16,138 nucleotides of DNA from DATGMS01 sp040905145 (GCA_040905145.1 JBBDSC010000220.1:1-16138), one strand, 5' to 3'. Counted from the stretch's first letter, positions 7,430 through 15,051 are shown. Translations and numbers: made by a program. Notes: generated from the letters alone by a model not told the origin.

Positions 7430-9271
7430 ATGAAAAAAACGGTAAGAATAGGGAACAGCAGCGGTTTCTGGGGTGACGAGCCACTGGCCATGAGGCGACA
7501 GGTACTCACGGGCAAGTTAGATTATCTCACAGCCGATTACCTGGCTGAGGTCAGCATGAGCATCTTGGCCAAGCAGCAGCTGCGCCTTCCCGACCTGGGT
7601 TATGTGGCCGATTTTCTGGAACACGTCCGTCTGGCAGCCGATATACTTAAAGATTATTTTCCCAAAATTATCACCAATGCCGGGGGCAACAACCCACTGG
7701 CCTGTGCAGTGGCCTTGCAAAAATTGCTGGGTGAACTCGGGTTTAGCAAGCGCGTAATGGCTGTGTCGGGAGATAATCTGATGCCATTGATCACGGAACT
7801 TTCCGGTAAAGAGAAATTCACACACCTGGAAACGGGAGAGGCCTTTGCCCAGATTGCGGACCACCTGATTGCTGCCAATGTCTATACCGGTTCGGAAGGC
7901 ATTATCAAAGCTTTGCAAATGGGCGCAGACGTGGTGATCACCGGGCGGGCTTCGGACAGTGCCCTCACTATTGGCCCTTTGATGTATGAAATGGGCTGGG
8001 CTTTGGATGATTGGGACAAATTGGCTGCTGCCATGGTTGCTGGACATGTGATGGAGTGTGGGGCACAGGCCTGTGGTGGCAATTTTACCGATTGGGAAAA
8101 AGTGGGCAACTGGACCAGGATGGGCTATCCCATTGTTGAAATGCAGGTTGACGGGAGCTTTCTGGTAAGTAAGGGGGAAGGCACGGGTGGTTTGGTCAAT
8201 CAGTGGACGGTAAAGGAGCAATTGGTATATGAAATAGCCGATCCCCGGGCTTACATGGGACCTGATGTGGTGGCCGATCTTAGTCAGGCCCAGGTGGAAG
8301 ACATCGGGCCTGATTTGGTACAGGTATCAGGCACCAGGGGCAGACCTGCTCCTGCACGATGGAAAGTGTCCATGGCCTATAAAGATGGATACAAAGCCGT
8401 GGGACAAGTGGTGGTGGGTGGGCTGGAGGCTTACAAAAAGGCACAGCTTGTCGATGGAATTTTTTGGGGGAGGTTTCCTTTCCCTTTCGATAAAAAAGCA
8501 AGCAATTTTATAGGTGCCGATGCGCTTGGAGATGCCCTGGCAATGAAAGGGGGCAATGAGATATTGCTTCAGTTTGTGGCCTATGACCACGATAAATCAA
8601 AACTGGAAAGGTTTGGCAAAGAGATAGCGGGGCTGATACTGGCTGGGCCTCAGGGCATGGCTGCCCATGGTGGCAGACCCAAAATACAAGAAGTGTTTAC
8701 CTATTGGCCTTGTTTGATAGATAGGGATAAAGTAAAGCAACAGGTGTGGATTATAGATGGCGATGGCACCACCAGACAGTTCCATGAATTTTTGCCAGAT
8801 CCGGTTGTCCATCAAGAATCGCCGCTTCCCGAACCTCAACAGGCTATCATGGGGGATTTTAACTTGCTCACACCTTTTGAAGGAAGGGTGGAGGTGAGGA
8901 TGAAGGACCTGTGTCTGGCCAGGTCAGGTGATAAAGGGAACAGCGCCAATCTGGGTGTTTTGGCCAGGAGCAGGCAGGTTTACGAGTACCTGAAAGCTCA
9001 CCTGGGCGAAGATATTATCAGGAAGTGGCTGGGCGATCTGTGCGAGGGAGAAATCAAGAGGTACGAGCTCGATGGCCTGATGGGCTTCAATTATATGTTG
9101 GGGAAGGCATTGGATGGGGGAGGGACACGCTCTGCCCGGCTCGATCCACAGGGCAAGATGTTGGCCGCTGCCTTCTTGGCCCAACGGGTATATGTTCCTG
9201 CGGAGATAATAGGGTCGGTAAACAACGGAGCACCAAATATAAACACGCAAGGTTATGGATATATTTTGTAA
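7430..9271 (+). CDS. atuA: AtuA-family protein (DUF1446 with ferredoxin-fold tail)
   Basis: A 613-residue protein of the acyclic terpene utilization AtuA family. The N-terminal domain (about 1-450) opens with RIGNSSGFWGDEPLAM and LDYLTADYLAEVSMSIL, followed by ITNAGGNNPLACA and DVVITGRASDSALTIGP, the glycine-rich conserved blocks of DUF1446. The C-terminal domain (from about 490) carries LARSGDKGNSANLGV (about 496-510), the signature of the AtuA-like ferredoxin-fold domain; here both domains are fused. The start is ATG 7430 with a GGAATAGG purine run upstream; the longer frame to 7265 overlaps the hydratase. The biochemical role of AtuA is, to my knowledge, unsettled. Its recurrent place beside Liu/Atu carboxylase genes implies a function in branched or terpenoid acyl-CoA catabolism. 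The 3' end overlaps the next gene by 17 nt. Confidence 0.88.
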   Translation: MKKTVRIGNSSGFWGDEPLAMRRQVLTGKLDYLTADYLAEVSMSILAKQQLRLPDLGYVADFLEHVRLAADILKDYFPKIITNAGGNNPLACAVALQKLLGELGFSKRVMAVSGDNLMPLITELSGKEKFTHLETGEAFAQIADHLIAANVYTGSEGIIKALQMGADVVITGRASDSALTIGPLMYEMGWALDDWDKLAAAMVAGHVMECGAQACGGNFTDWEKVGNWTRMGYPIVEMQVDGSFLVSKGEGTGGLVNQWTVKEQLVYEIADPRAYMGPDVVADLSQAQVEDIGPDLVQVSGTRGRPAPARWKVSMAYKDGYKAVGQVVVGGLEAYKKAQLVDGIFWGRFPFPFDKKASNFIGADALGDALAMKGGNEILLQFVAYDHDKSKLERFGKEIAGLILAGPQGMAAHGGRPKIQEVFTYWPCLIDRDKVKQQVWIIDGDGTTRQFHEFLPDPVVHQESPLPEPQQAIMGDFNLLTPFEGRVEVRMKDLCLARSGDKGNSANLGVLARSRQVYEYLKAHLGEDIIRKWLGDLCEGEIKRYELDGLMGFNYMLGKALDGGGTRSARLDPQGKMLAAAFLAQRVYVPAEIIGSVNNGAPNINTQGYGYIL

Positions 9272-10403
9272 TGAGCAGCATAATTTGATCCGTCAGTCTG
9301 TGCGCGACTTTGCCCGGCAGGTCATCCAGCCCCAGGCACGCGAGCTTGACGACAAAGAAGCCTTTTCAGTAGAGCTGACCAGACAAATGGGAGAGCTCGG
9401 GATCTTCGGCATGACTGTCCCCACCAAATATGGCGGGCATGGCATGGATGTGCTTTCCTATATCATCGCCGTGGAGGAGATTGCCCGGATTGATGGTTCT
9501 CAGGCCGCTACTGTGGCCGCACACAACTCATTGGGCATAGACCCTATCGTGAAGTTTGGTACGCGGGAACAAAAAGAGAAATACCTGCCTGATCTTTGTT
9601 CGGGTAAAAAACTCTGGGCTTTTGGCCTGACAGAACCCGAGGCAGGGTCCGATTCCAGAGCCAGTCAGACATTTGCCAGGCTCGATCATCACGAATGGGT
9701 CATCAATGGTTCTAAGATTTTTATCACCAATGCCAATACCGACATCACCGGTGGGATCACCGTGCAGTTGATCTCCAATATCCACAAAGATGGGCGCAAG
9801 GAAATCTCAACTATTCTGGTAGAGAAAGGGACAGCGGGGTTTACCGCCCGGACCATGCACGGCAAATTGATGTGGCGGGCATCGAACACCGCTGAGTTGT
9901 TTTTTGATAATTGCCGGGTGCCCAAAAGCAACCTCCTGGGCCGCAGGGGGCAAGGGTCTAAGATCATGCTTACTACACTGGATAGTGGCCGCCTTTCTAT
10001 TGCTGCCATGGGGCTGGGTTGTGCACAGGGGGCGTATGAACTCGCACTGAACTATGCCAAACAGCGCAAACAGTTTGGCAGGGCCATTTCCAATTTTCAG
10101 GCTATATCTTTCAAGCTGGCAGACATGGCCATGAAAATAGAACTTGCCAGGAATCTGCTCTATAAAGCCTGCTGGCTCAAACAGAAGAAAAAAGCTTTTG
10201 GCAAAGAAGCGGCCATGGCCAAACTGTATTGCTCTGAAATGGCCAAAGAAGTGGCCGACGAAGCCATTCAGGTCCATGGTGGTTATGGCCTGATGAAGGA
10301 ATATGATGTAGAGCGTTTTTATCGCGACCAGCGACTGTTGCAAATAGGAGAAGGTACTTCCGAAATTCAAAGACTGGTCATTTCAAAGTATATCTTGGAC
10401 TAA
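9255..10403 (+). CDS. Acyl-CoA dehydrogenase, short-chain/branched type
   Basis: A 382-residue flavoprotein of the acyl-CoA dehydrogenase family. The N-terminal helical domain ends near VAAHNSLGIDPI; the FAD/substrate signature FGLTEPEAGSD is at about 124-134. The C-terminal domain shows YAKQRKQFGRAISNFQAI, QVHGGYGLMKEYDVERFYRD and LQIGEGTSEIQRLVI. The catalytic base position in GEGTSE is Glu366, as in short- and medium-chain enzymes. Isovaleryl-CoA dehydrogenases usually have Ala or Gly there and use a Glu in the DLERL segment, where this protein has Gly245 (LDSGRL). Although it sits in a leucine-type operon, the residues therefore favour SCAD, 2-methylbutyryl- or citronellyl-like chemistry. 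Start ATG 9255 overlaps the end of atuA by 17 nt. Last gene of the operon. Confidence 0.9.
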   Translation: MDIFCNEQHNLIRQSVRDFARQVIQPQARELDDKEAFSVELTRQMGELGIFGMTVPTKYGGHGMDVLSYIIAVEEIARIDGSQAATVAAHNSLGIDPIVKFGTREQKEKYLPDLCSGKKLWAFGLTEPEAGSDSRASQTFARLDHHEWVINGSKIFITNANTDITGGITVQLISNIHKDGRKEISTILVEKGTAGFTARTMHGKLMWRASNTAELFFDNCRVPKSNLLGRRGQGSKIMLTTLDSGRLSIAAMGLGCAQGAYELALNYAKQRKQFGRAISNFQAISFKLADMAMKIELARNLLYKACWLKQKKKAFGKEAAMAKLYCSEMAKEVADEAIQVHGGYGLMKEYDVERFYRDQRLLQIGEGTSEIQRLVISKYILD

Positions 10404-10538
10404 TTTGTTTGAAAAGATAGGTACGGGTAAGGTTGCTGTCCAGCAGCTAACGGAGGTGATCCGGTAAAATAATAGATTAGTTTTTGCACCGTTTCGATTC
10501 CATTTAATTTCCCAATTACTTACATAATTAAATACCTT

Positions 10539-10736
10539 CTACAACGGTGCCATATTGGGATACGCCTGTTCGGTGGCACTGGATAACTTTCCGGTTCCGG
10601 TATTGATGGGATATTTTTTGCCCCACGCCATAGAAATCATGGCTATTATCCTTTCCTGTTCACTGGGAATGTTATTTTTATTTACGGGGTGTATATAGGG
10701 AGCGGCATAGTAAGATTTAATTCTTTTATCTTCCAT
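10539..10736 (-). CDS. Small hypothetical protein
   Basis: A 65-residue minus-strand frame starting MEDKRIKSYYAAPYIHPVNK. It has an ATG after a very AT-rich leader, even codon use, and contains RIIAMISMAWGKKYPI. No membrane segment, signal peptide or known domain is visible. The opposite strand also has an open hydrophobic frame here (GAILGYACSVAL, then MGYFLPHAIEIM) without a convincing start. I prefer the minus reading because of its start and leader, but it could equally be a remnant. The surrounding spacer (10404-10850) has no other feature I can support. Confidence 0.4.
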   Translation of the reverse strand: MEDKRIKSYYAAPYIHPVNKNNIPSEQERIIAMISMAWGKKYPINTGTGKLSSATEQAYPNMAPL

Positions 10737-10850
10737 ATTGGTATTTTTAATATTGAAAATTAAATCCGTTTAAAATTGTAATCAAAATAAAATTGATTTT
10801 TTTTGAGATGAGATAGGTATAAATTGCAAGCCGAAATAAAGGGTTTAAAA

Positions 10851-11342
10851 ATGGAAATAGTAGAATATTTAAAAGAAGTAGGAATAACTCCAATAAGTGC
10901 TATTATTATTGGATTTTCTATCTGGATAACCTTGCAAATTTATAATTTTAAAATTGATAAAATAAAACGAGAACAAGCTCAGAATCTAGAATTTATTAAG
11001 GACCGCTTAGAAAAAAGATCAGCTCTTTTAGAGGAGTTAAATGGGCTTGCACATGAGTTTGACCATTCTGTAAATCATGTTTTTGATGGCAACAGGGGAC
11101 ATTATGAAATCCAAGTTGAAAATACATATAAAAAAATACGCACGGAAGCGAGAAGCAAGATTGAATTAATCGAAAATGATTTCCCAGATTTTTTAGCAAA
11201 AGTATATCAGTTTACTAATGAAGGTAAACTTATCCTTGAAGAGAAGAAATTTAATTGGTCCCGTTACAAAAATGCTAAGGAAGAATTACTTGCATTATTT
11301 GTTTCCATAAGAGCTTCACTTCCTGGAATGAGAATAAAATAA
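10851..11342 (+). CDS. Membrane-anchored coiled-coil protein, unknown function
   Basis: A 163-residue protein with one N-terminal membrane helix (about residues 12-33, ITPISAIIIGFSIWITLQIY) followed by a highly charged helical region (KIDKIKREQAQNLEFIKDRLEKR region) that reads as coiled coil, and a mostly helical cytoplasmic tail. I recognise no catalytic motif. ATG 10851 was chosen over TTG 10824 because the extension adds only MQAEIKGLK and the ATG follows an A-rich Bacteroidota-type leader. The gene is much more AT-rich than the flanking metabolic operons (AAA, ATT, GAA dominate), which suggests transfer. It stands alone, with a likely terminator 55 bp downstream. The architecture is seen in many unrelated small accessory and phage-defence-linked proteins, so no role is assigned. 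Confidence 0.65.
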   Translation: MEIVEYLKEVGITPISAIIIGFSIWITLQIYNFKIDKIKREQAQNLEFIKDRLEKRSALLEELNGLAHEFDHSVNHVFDGNRGHYEIQVENTYKKIRTEARSKIELIENDFPDFLAKVYQFTNEGKLILEEKKFNWSRYKNAKEELLALFVSIRASLPGMRIK

Positions 11343-11396
11343 ATTTCGGAAGTTGTTACTTTCGGAAATTATACCAAAAAACATTCCCTATTCTCT

Positions 11397-11427
11397 AGAG
11401 AACTATCAGAATTTTTAGTTCTTTTTT
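11397..11427 (+). terminator. Possible Rho-independent terminator
   Basis: AGAGAACT (11397-11404) pairs with AGTTCTTT (11417-11424, one G-U pair) around a 12-base loop, and a T6 run (11422-11427) overlaps the right arm. It follows the stop of the coiled-coil gene by 55 bp. The left part also belongs to a perfect palindrome TTCTCTAGAGAA (11391-11402). The stem is AU-rich and therefore weak. Confidence 0.45.
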
Positions 11428-11437
11428 GACAACAATA

Positions 11438-11590
11438 CTATCCTTTCAGGATAATTTCAAACCTCACCGTCTCAATCAGTGACTCTGGAACCTCCCCAAC
11501 AGGCCTGGCGGTATAGTGGTAAGACTGAACCTTGACATGGTCTCCAAATATCTTGATTGATACGCTTTCATTGACTGCGAAATTGAGCAC
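11438..11590 (-). pseudogene. C-terminal gene remnant, family not recognised
   Basis: A 50-residue open minus-strand stretch with an in-frame stop directly upstream (11591-11593) and no start codon reads FAVNESVSIKIFGDHVKV, then YTARPVGEVPESLIETVRF and ends EIILKG. It alternates hydrophobic and polar residues like a beta-sheet domain, and the codon use is that of a real gene. The rest of the gene is missing, so it is probably the last piece of a deleted gene. I cannot name the family. Confidence 0.45.
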
Positions 11591-11822
11591 CTAATTTTTT
11601 ATTTTTCTCTTTAAAAGAGTAATGTATACATATATCGGTAATCATATCTGCAAAAGGCATAATCCAACAGATCCTTGGTCTGATTCTAGATTGCTGGCTA
11701 CTTCCGACTTCGGTCTTAAAAAACGAATTCTACTGACAAAATAGCGGATATTTATATTGTCATTCTTCAATTATACCGACGAAAAAAGGTAATTTACTGT
11801 TTGTTAACCTAATATTTATAAC
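11591..11822 (+). promoter_or_regulatory. Upstream region of the Moco hydroxylase operon
   Basis: A gene-free AT-rich spacer of 232 bp before the iron-sulfur subunit gene. A repeated TTCCG/TTCGG motif occurs around 11701-11715. The last 60 bases are strongly AT-rich (TTTGTTAACCTAATATTTAT just before the ATG) and probably hold the promoter, but no unambiguous -33/-7 pair is visible. Confidence 0.3.
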
Positions 11823-12281
11823 ATGGCTAAGTTCAATCTGAATATCAATGGTAAAAACAGGGAAGTGGATGTGGATCCATCCACACCTGTTCTATGGGTT
11901 TTGAGAGACCATCTGAACATGGTGGGTACCAAATTCGGATGCGGTGTTGCAGCCTGTGGTGCCTGTACGGTTTTGTTGGAAGATACAGCTGTCCGCTCCT
12001 GTTCCATCCCTGTATCCTCTGTAGAAAATGCAACGATCACTACTATAGAAGGGATTTCTGAAAACGGGGACCATCCCGTACAAAAAGCTTGGTTGGAACA
12101 CGATGTGCCCCAATGCGGCTATTGTCAGGCAGGGCAGATCATGACCACAGTGGCATTGCTCAAAAGCAACCCCAACCCAAGCGACGAAGAAATAGACACT
12201 GCCCTCAACGGCAATATCTGCCGGTGCGGTACCTACCTGCGAATCAAAGCTGCCGTAAAAACCGCAGCCCAATCCATATAA
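11823..12281 (+). CDS. 2Fe-2S subunit of a molybdenum hydroxylase (IorA-like)
   Basis: A 152-residue small subunit of the xanthine dehydrogenase/isoquinoline 1-oxidoreductase family. The N-terminal plant-type ferredoxin cluster is bound by Cys40, Cys45, Cys48 and Cys60 (FGCGVAACGACTVLL). The C-terminal helical domain binds the second cluster by Cys98, Cys101, Cys133 and Cys135 (QCGYCQAGQ and NICRCGTY). All eight ligands are present and the length is normal. It passes electrons from the Moco subunit encoded 12 bp downstream to an external acceptor, probably a cytochrome. It has no own signal peptide, so export would depend on hitchhiking with the Tat-targeted partner, as is known for this family. 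Confidence 0.93.
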   Translation: MAKFNLNINGKNREVDVDPSTPVLWVLRDHLNMVGTKFGCGVAACGACTVLLEDTAVRSCSIPVSSVENATITTIEGISENGDHPVQKAWLEHDVPQCGYCQAGQIMTTVALLKSNPNPSDEEIDTALNGNICRCGTYLRIKAAVKTAAQSI

Positions 12282-12293
12282 TCCCAATCAGCC

Positions 12294-14555
12294 ATGACAC
12301 TCGTAAAAACAAAGATCAACAGAAGGTCATTTTTAAAAGCCTCCGCCCTGGCAGGTGGTGGCATGATGCTCAGTTTCAGCTGGCTTACAGGTTGCAAACC
12401 CACCTCGGAAGAGGAATCGATTGGACTTCCGGACGAATGGTTTGAACTGAACAGTTATATCAAGATAGGCGATAACGGGGTGGTCACCCTTTATTCACCC
12501 AACCCCGAATTCGGTTCCAACGTGAAGACTTCCATGCCCATGATTTTGGCCGACGAACTGGGTGTAGATTGGAAAAAAGTCATCGTTGAACAGGCCAACT
12601 TTTTCCCTGAACGCTATGGAAGACAGTTTACCGGAGGCAGTCAGGGTATCAGGCAAGGCTGGAAACCTTTAAGGACTGCCGGTGCCACTGCCCGCCAGTT
12701 GCTGGTGACGGCGGCTGCCCAAAGCTGGGAGGTCCCGGCCAGTGAAATTACCACTGAATCCGGAATGCTGCACCATAAAGGCAGTGGCAAAAAAGCCCAT
12801 TATGGAGAAATGGCGTCCTTGGCCGCTACCCTCGATGTGCCGGAAGAAGTGGAACTGAAGAAAACCCAAGACTTTAACATCATAGGGACATCACGGAAAA
12901 ATGTGGATGCCCAAAAAATTGTGACAGGTAAGCCGCTTTTTACCATGGATTACAAAAAGGATGGAATGCTGATTGCCATGATTGCTCATCCTCCGGCTTT
13001 TGGAATGCAGCTTAAGTCATTTGATGCCGAGTCAGTGAAATCGATGCCGGGCATAAAAGATGTGTTTTCTTTTAAGGTATTCAATGACGGTTACGGCAGA
13101 AACTACTTCGACACGATGACTTTCAATGAAATGGTTGCCATAGTGGGTAATACCACCTGGGAGGTAATGAACGCCAAGAAAGCACTGAAAACAGAATGGG
13201 AACAAATGCCTGAGTCAAGTTTTGATATGGTGGCCGGTGACAATAAAGTAAAAGTAAGGGTGCCCGCTGGACTGGAAAGTTCAGATGGACATTTGGCAAG
13301 AATGGAGGAATTTGGCAAAAAACCGGGCAGAGTACTGCGAAAGGACGGCAATCCCGAGGAAGCTTTTAAAAAAGCGGCCAAAGTACTGGAAAGAACCTAT
13401 ACCGCACCGTTCCTTGCACATAATTGCATGGAACCTGTCAATTGCTATGCCTATGTCACGGCTGACAAAGCGGAACTTTACGGCCCCATCCAAGCCCCGG
13501 AGATTATCATCAACACCTTATCGGATAGGTTGGGACTGCCGAAAGAAAAAATCCAAATCAACCTCGCAAGAATGGGAGGAGGATTTGGGCAGCGGGCCTA
13601 CGGACACCACCTGGTGGAAGCGGCTGTGATTTCCCAAAAAATCGGTACTCCCGTCAAAATGATGTACACCCGTGAGGATGACATGGCCTATGGCATCTAC
13701 CGGCCTACTTATTCCGCCACCTATCGGGCGGCATTGGATGAAAACAACCAGCTCACGGCCATCCATGTAAAGGCAGGTGGGATTCCCGAAACTCCCATTG
13801 CACCCAACAGATTCCCTGCAGGGGCAGTGGACAATTATAGGGCAGAAGGCTGGGAAATTGAATCCAACATCACCATAGGCGCATTTAGGGCACCGCGTTC
13901 CAATTTTATCGCCGGTGCGGAGCAGTCCTTTTTGGACGAGCTGGCTGAGGAAATGGGTAAAGATCCCATTGATTTCAGACTGGAACTATTGGATAGGGCA
14001 AAGAAAAACCCGGTGGGCAACAACAATGACTATGACCCCGAACGCTATGCAGGGGTTTTGGAATTGGTCAGGGAAAAATCCGGTTGGGATACCCCTCAAC
14101 CAGGCATCCATCGTGGGGTTTCATCTTATTTCTGCCATAATTCCTATGTGGCCGAAGTCCTTGATCTCCGGCTGGAAGGAAACAAACTCATCGTGGAAAA
14201 CGTGGTGGCTGCAGTCGATTGCGGGATTGTTATCAACCCTGATGCGGCAGCCAATATGGGAGAAGGTGCGATCGTAGATGGTATTGGCAATGCTTTCTAT
14301 GGGGAGATGCCGTTTAAAGATGGAGTTCCCCAAAAGAACAATTTTACGAATTACAGAATGATCCGCATGATGGAAGCCCCTAAAGAAATAGCGGTACATT
14401 TTGTGAAAAATGAGCATGACCCGACAGGATTGGGTGAACCTTTGTTCCCCCCGGTTTTTGCGGCAGTTTCCAATGCGCTTTATCAAGCTACTGGAAAACG
14501 GCTATACAAACAGCCCTTCCTGAAAGAACTGGAAAATGAAATGGTAAGAATGTAG
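12294..14555 (+). CDS. Moco-binding subunit (IorB-like), Tat lipoprotein
   Basis: A 753-residue large subunit of the isoquinoline 1-oxidoreductase/aldehyde dehydrogenase type. The N-terminus has a twin-arginine motif (INRRSFLKA, Arg10-Arg11), a hydrophobic stretch and a lipobox LTGC with Cys34, so it is probably exported folded and lipid-anchored. Moco-contacting motifs include GGGFGQR (428-434) and, near the C-terminus, TGLGEP with the catalytic Glu715 in the position of the conserved Glu of xanthine oxidase-type enzymes. The family hydroxylates N-heterocycles or aldehydes using water; the substrate cannot be read from sequence. The pair lacks an FAD subunit, as usual for this two-subunit type. 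No XdhC-like sulfuration factor follows within the window. A spacing of 12 bp from the small subunit indicates one operon. Confidence 0.92.
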   Translation: MTLVKTKINRRSFLKASALAGGGMMLSFSWLTGCKPTSEEESIGLPDEWFELNSYIKIGDNGVVTLYSPNPEFGSNVKTSMPMILADELGVDWKKVIVEQANFFPERYGRQFTGGSQGIRQGWKPLRTAGATARQLLVTAAAQSWEVPASEITTESGMLHHKGSGKKAHYGEMASLAATLDVPEEVELKKTQDFNIIGTSRKNVDAQKIVTGKPLFTMDYKKDGMLIAMIAHPPAFGMQLKSFDAESVKSMPGIKDVFSFKVFNDGYGRNYFDTMTFNEMVAIVGNTTWEVMNAKKALKTEWEQMPESSFDMVAGDNKVKVRVPAGLESSDGHLARMEEFGKKPGRVLRKDGNPEEAFKKAAKVLERTYTAPFLAHNCMEPVNCYAYVTADKAELYGPIQAPEIIINTLSDRLGLPKEKIQINLARMGGGFGQRAYGHHLVEAAVISQKIGTPVKMMYTREDDMAYGIYRPTYSATYRAALDENNQLTAIHVKAGGIPETPIAPNRFPAGAVDNYRAEGWEIESNITIGAFRAPRSNFIAGAEQSFLDELAEEMGKDPIDFRLELLDRAKKNPVGNNNDYDPERYAGVLELVREKSGWDTPQPGIHRGVSSYFCHNSYVAEVLDLRLEGNKLIVENVVAAVDCGIVINPDAAANMGEGAIVDGIGNAFYGEMPFKDGVPQKNNFTNYRMIRMMEAPKEIAVHFVKNEHDPTGLGEPLFPPVFAAVSNALYQATGKRLYKQPFLKELENEMVRM

Positions 14556-14591
14556 GCGGAATAGGAATTTAGCCAATATTATTATAAACGT

Positions 14592-14603
14592 ATCCTATAG
14601 GAT
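14592..14603. repeat. 12-bp perfect palindrome
   Basis: ATCCTATAGGAT is self-complementary and lies 37 bp after the stop of the Moco subunit gene. It could be an operator half-pair or chance. Confidence 0.35.
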
Positions 14604-14629
14604 TCACTACATAGAAGTATATTTAATAA

Positions 14630-14655
14630 AATCCCCCTAGTGTAACAGGGGGATT
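14630..14655. terminator. Hairpin after the Moco hydroxylase operon
   Basis: AATCCCCC (14630-14637) pairs exactly with GGGGGATT (14648-14655) around a 10-base loop, 75 bp after the operon's last stop codon. On the plus strand no T-run follows; on the minus strand the stem is followed by TTTTATTAAAT. Position supports transcription termination, strand preference unclear. Confidence 0.5.
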
Positions 14656-15003
14656 ACCTTGCCTGGAATGCTGGAAAAAGTGGGCATGGCCACCGCAGTT
14701 TTGCAATGTAATATGCGGTAATCATGAAGTGCCGAGATCTTGCTACTGACAATTTTTTTTATTCATTTAATTCCTTCTCTATTTTTCCCGATTATTAAAA
14801 ATCTATCAAATTCCAGTGTGCCTAAATAGTCAGGTTTTTTATTTGTATTATGGCAACTTTTCCAAATTTGAATTGAAGCCTCAATTACAAGTTATGCTTA
14901 CCTAAAATGTTGGGTAAAATTATAATTTAAACCTTCATTTTCTTCTTTCCAATTGGCTACAGTTGAAGCCGAAAAAGAACATAAATTAATTTAAGAATAA
15001 AAT

Positions 15004-15039
15004 AACTGATAAAACAGTTGATTAACTGATTTATCAGTT
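15004..15039. promoter_or_regulatory. Operator-like array of AACTG/CAGTT half-sites
   Basis: Four half-sites alternate in orientation: AACTG at 15004, CAGTT at 15015, AACTG at 15024 and CAGTT at 15035, spaced 9-11 bp, about one helical turn. The outer pair extends to a 10-bp inverted repeat (AACTGATAAA / TTTATCAGTT). The array ends 12 bp before the ATG of the TonB-like gene. A dimeric repressor could bind here; the BlaI/MecI family, often linked to TonB/M56 genes in Bacteroidota, is one candidate (inference). Confidence 0.5.
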
Positions 15040-15051
15040 GAATTAAAATCC

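Larger units (their letters stand above)
14556..15003. other. Gene-free AT-rich spacer
   Basis: About 450 bp without a supportable gene. It contains a palindrome (14592-14603), a CCCCC/GGGGG hairpin (14630-14655) and a short frame LPGMLEKVGMATAVLQC near 14662-14712 that is too short to assign. Downstream the sequence is AT-rich and featureless. Confidence 0.5.

Noticed and set aside
7517..8221. Long minus-strand open frame (234 codons) inside atuA
   Set aside because: It is antisense to a well-conserved gene, has no recognisable motif, and its composition (His/Pro/Gln rich) is that of a complementary-strand shadow.
9807..10370. Minus-strand open frame of 187 codons
   Set aside because: Antisense to the acyl-CoA dehydrogenase, whose motifs are all intact; no start context or family signal.
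5036..10403. Calling the operon a complete leucine (Liu) pathway
   Set aside because: The biotin carboxylase subunit and HMG-CoA lyase are missing, and the dehydrogenase lacks isovaleryl-type catalytic residues.
10434..10456. GCTG/CAGC hairpin after the acyl-CoA dehydrogenase as a terminator
   Set aside because: The loop would be only two bases and no T-run follows.
10452..10462. GGAGGTGATCC, an extended Shine-Dalgarno-like match
   Set aside because: No start codon lies 5-12 bases downstream, and Bacteroidota rarely use such sites; probably chance.
11503..11535. GGCGGTATAGTGGTAAGAC resembling a tRNA D-arm
   Set aside because: No acceptor, anticodon or T-arm could be matched, and the minus strand reads as a protein remnant (YTARPVGEVPESL).
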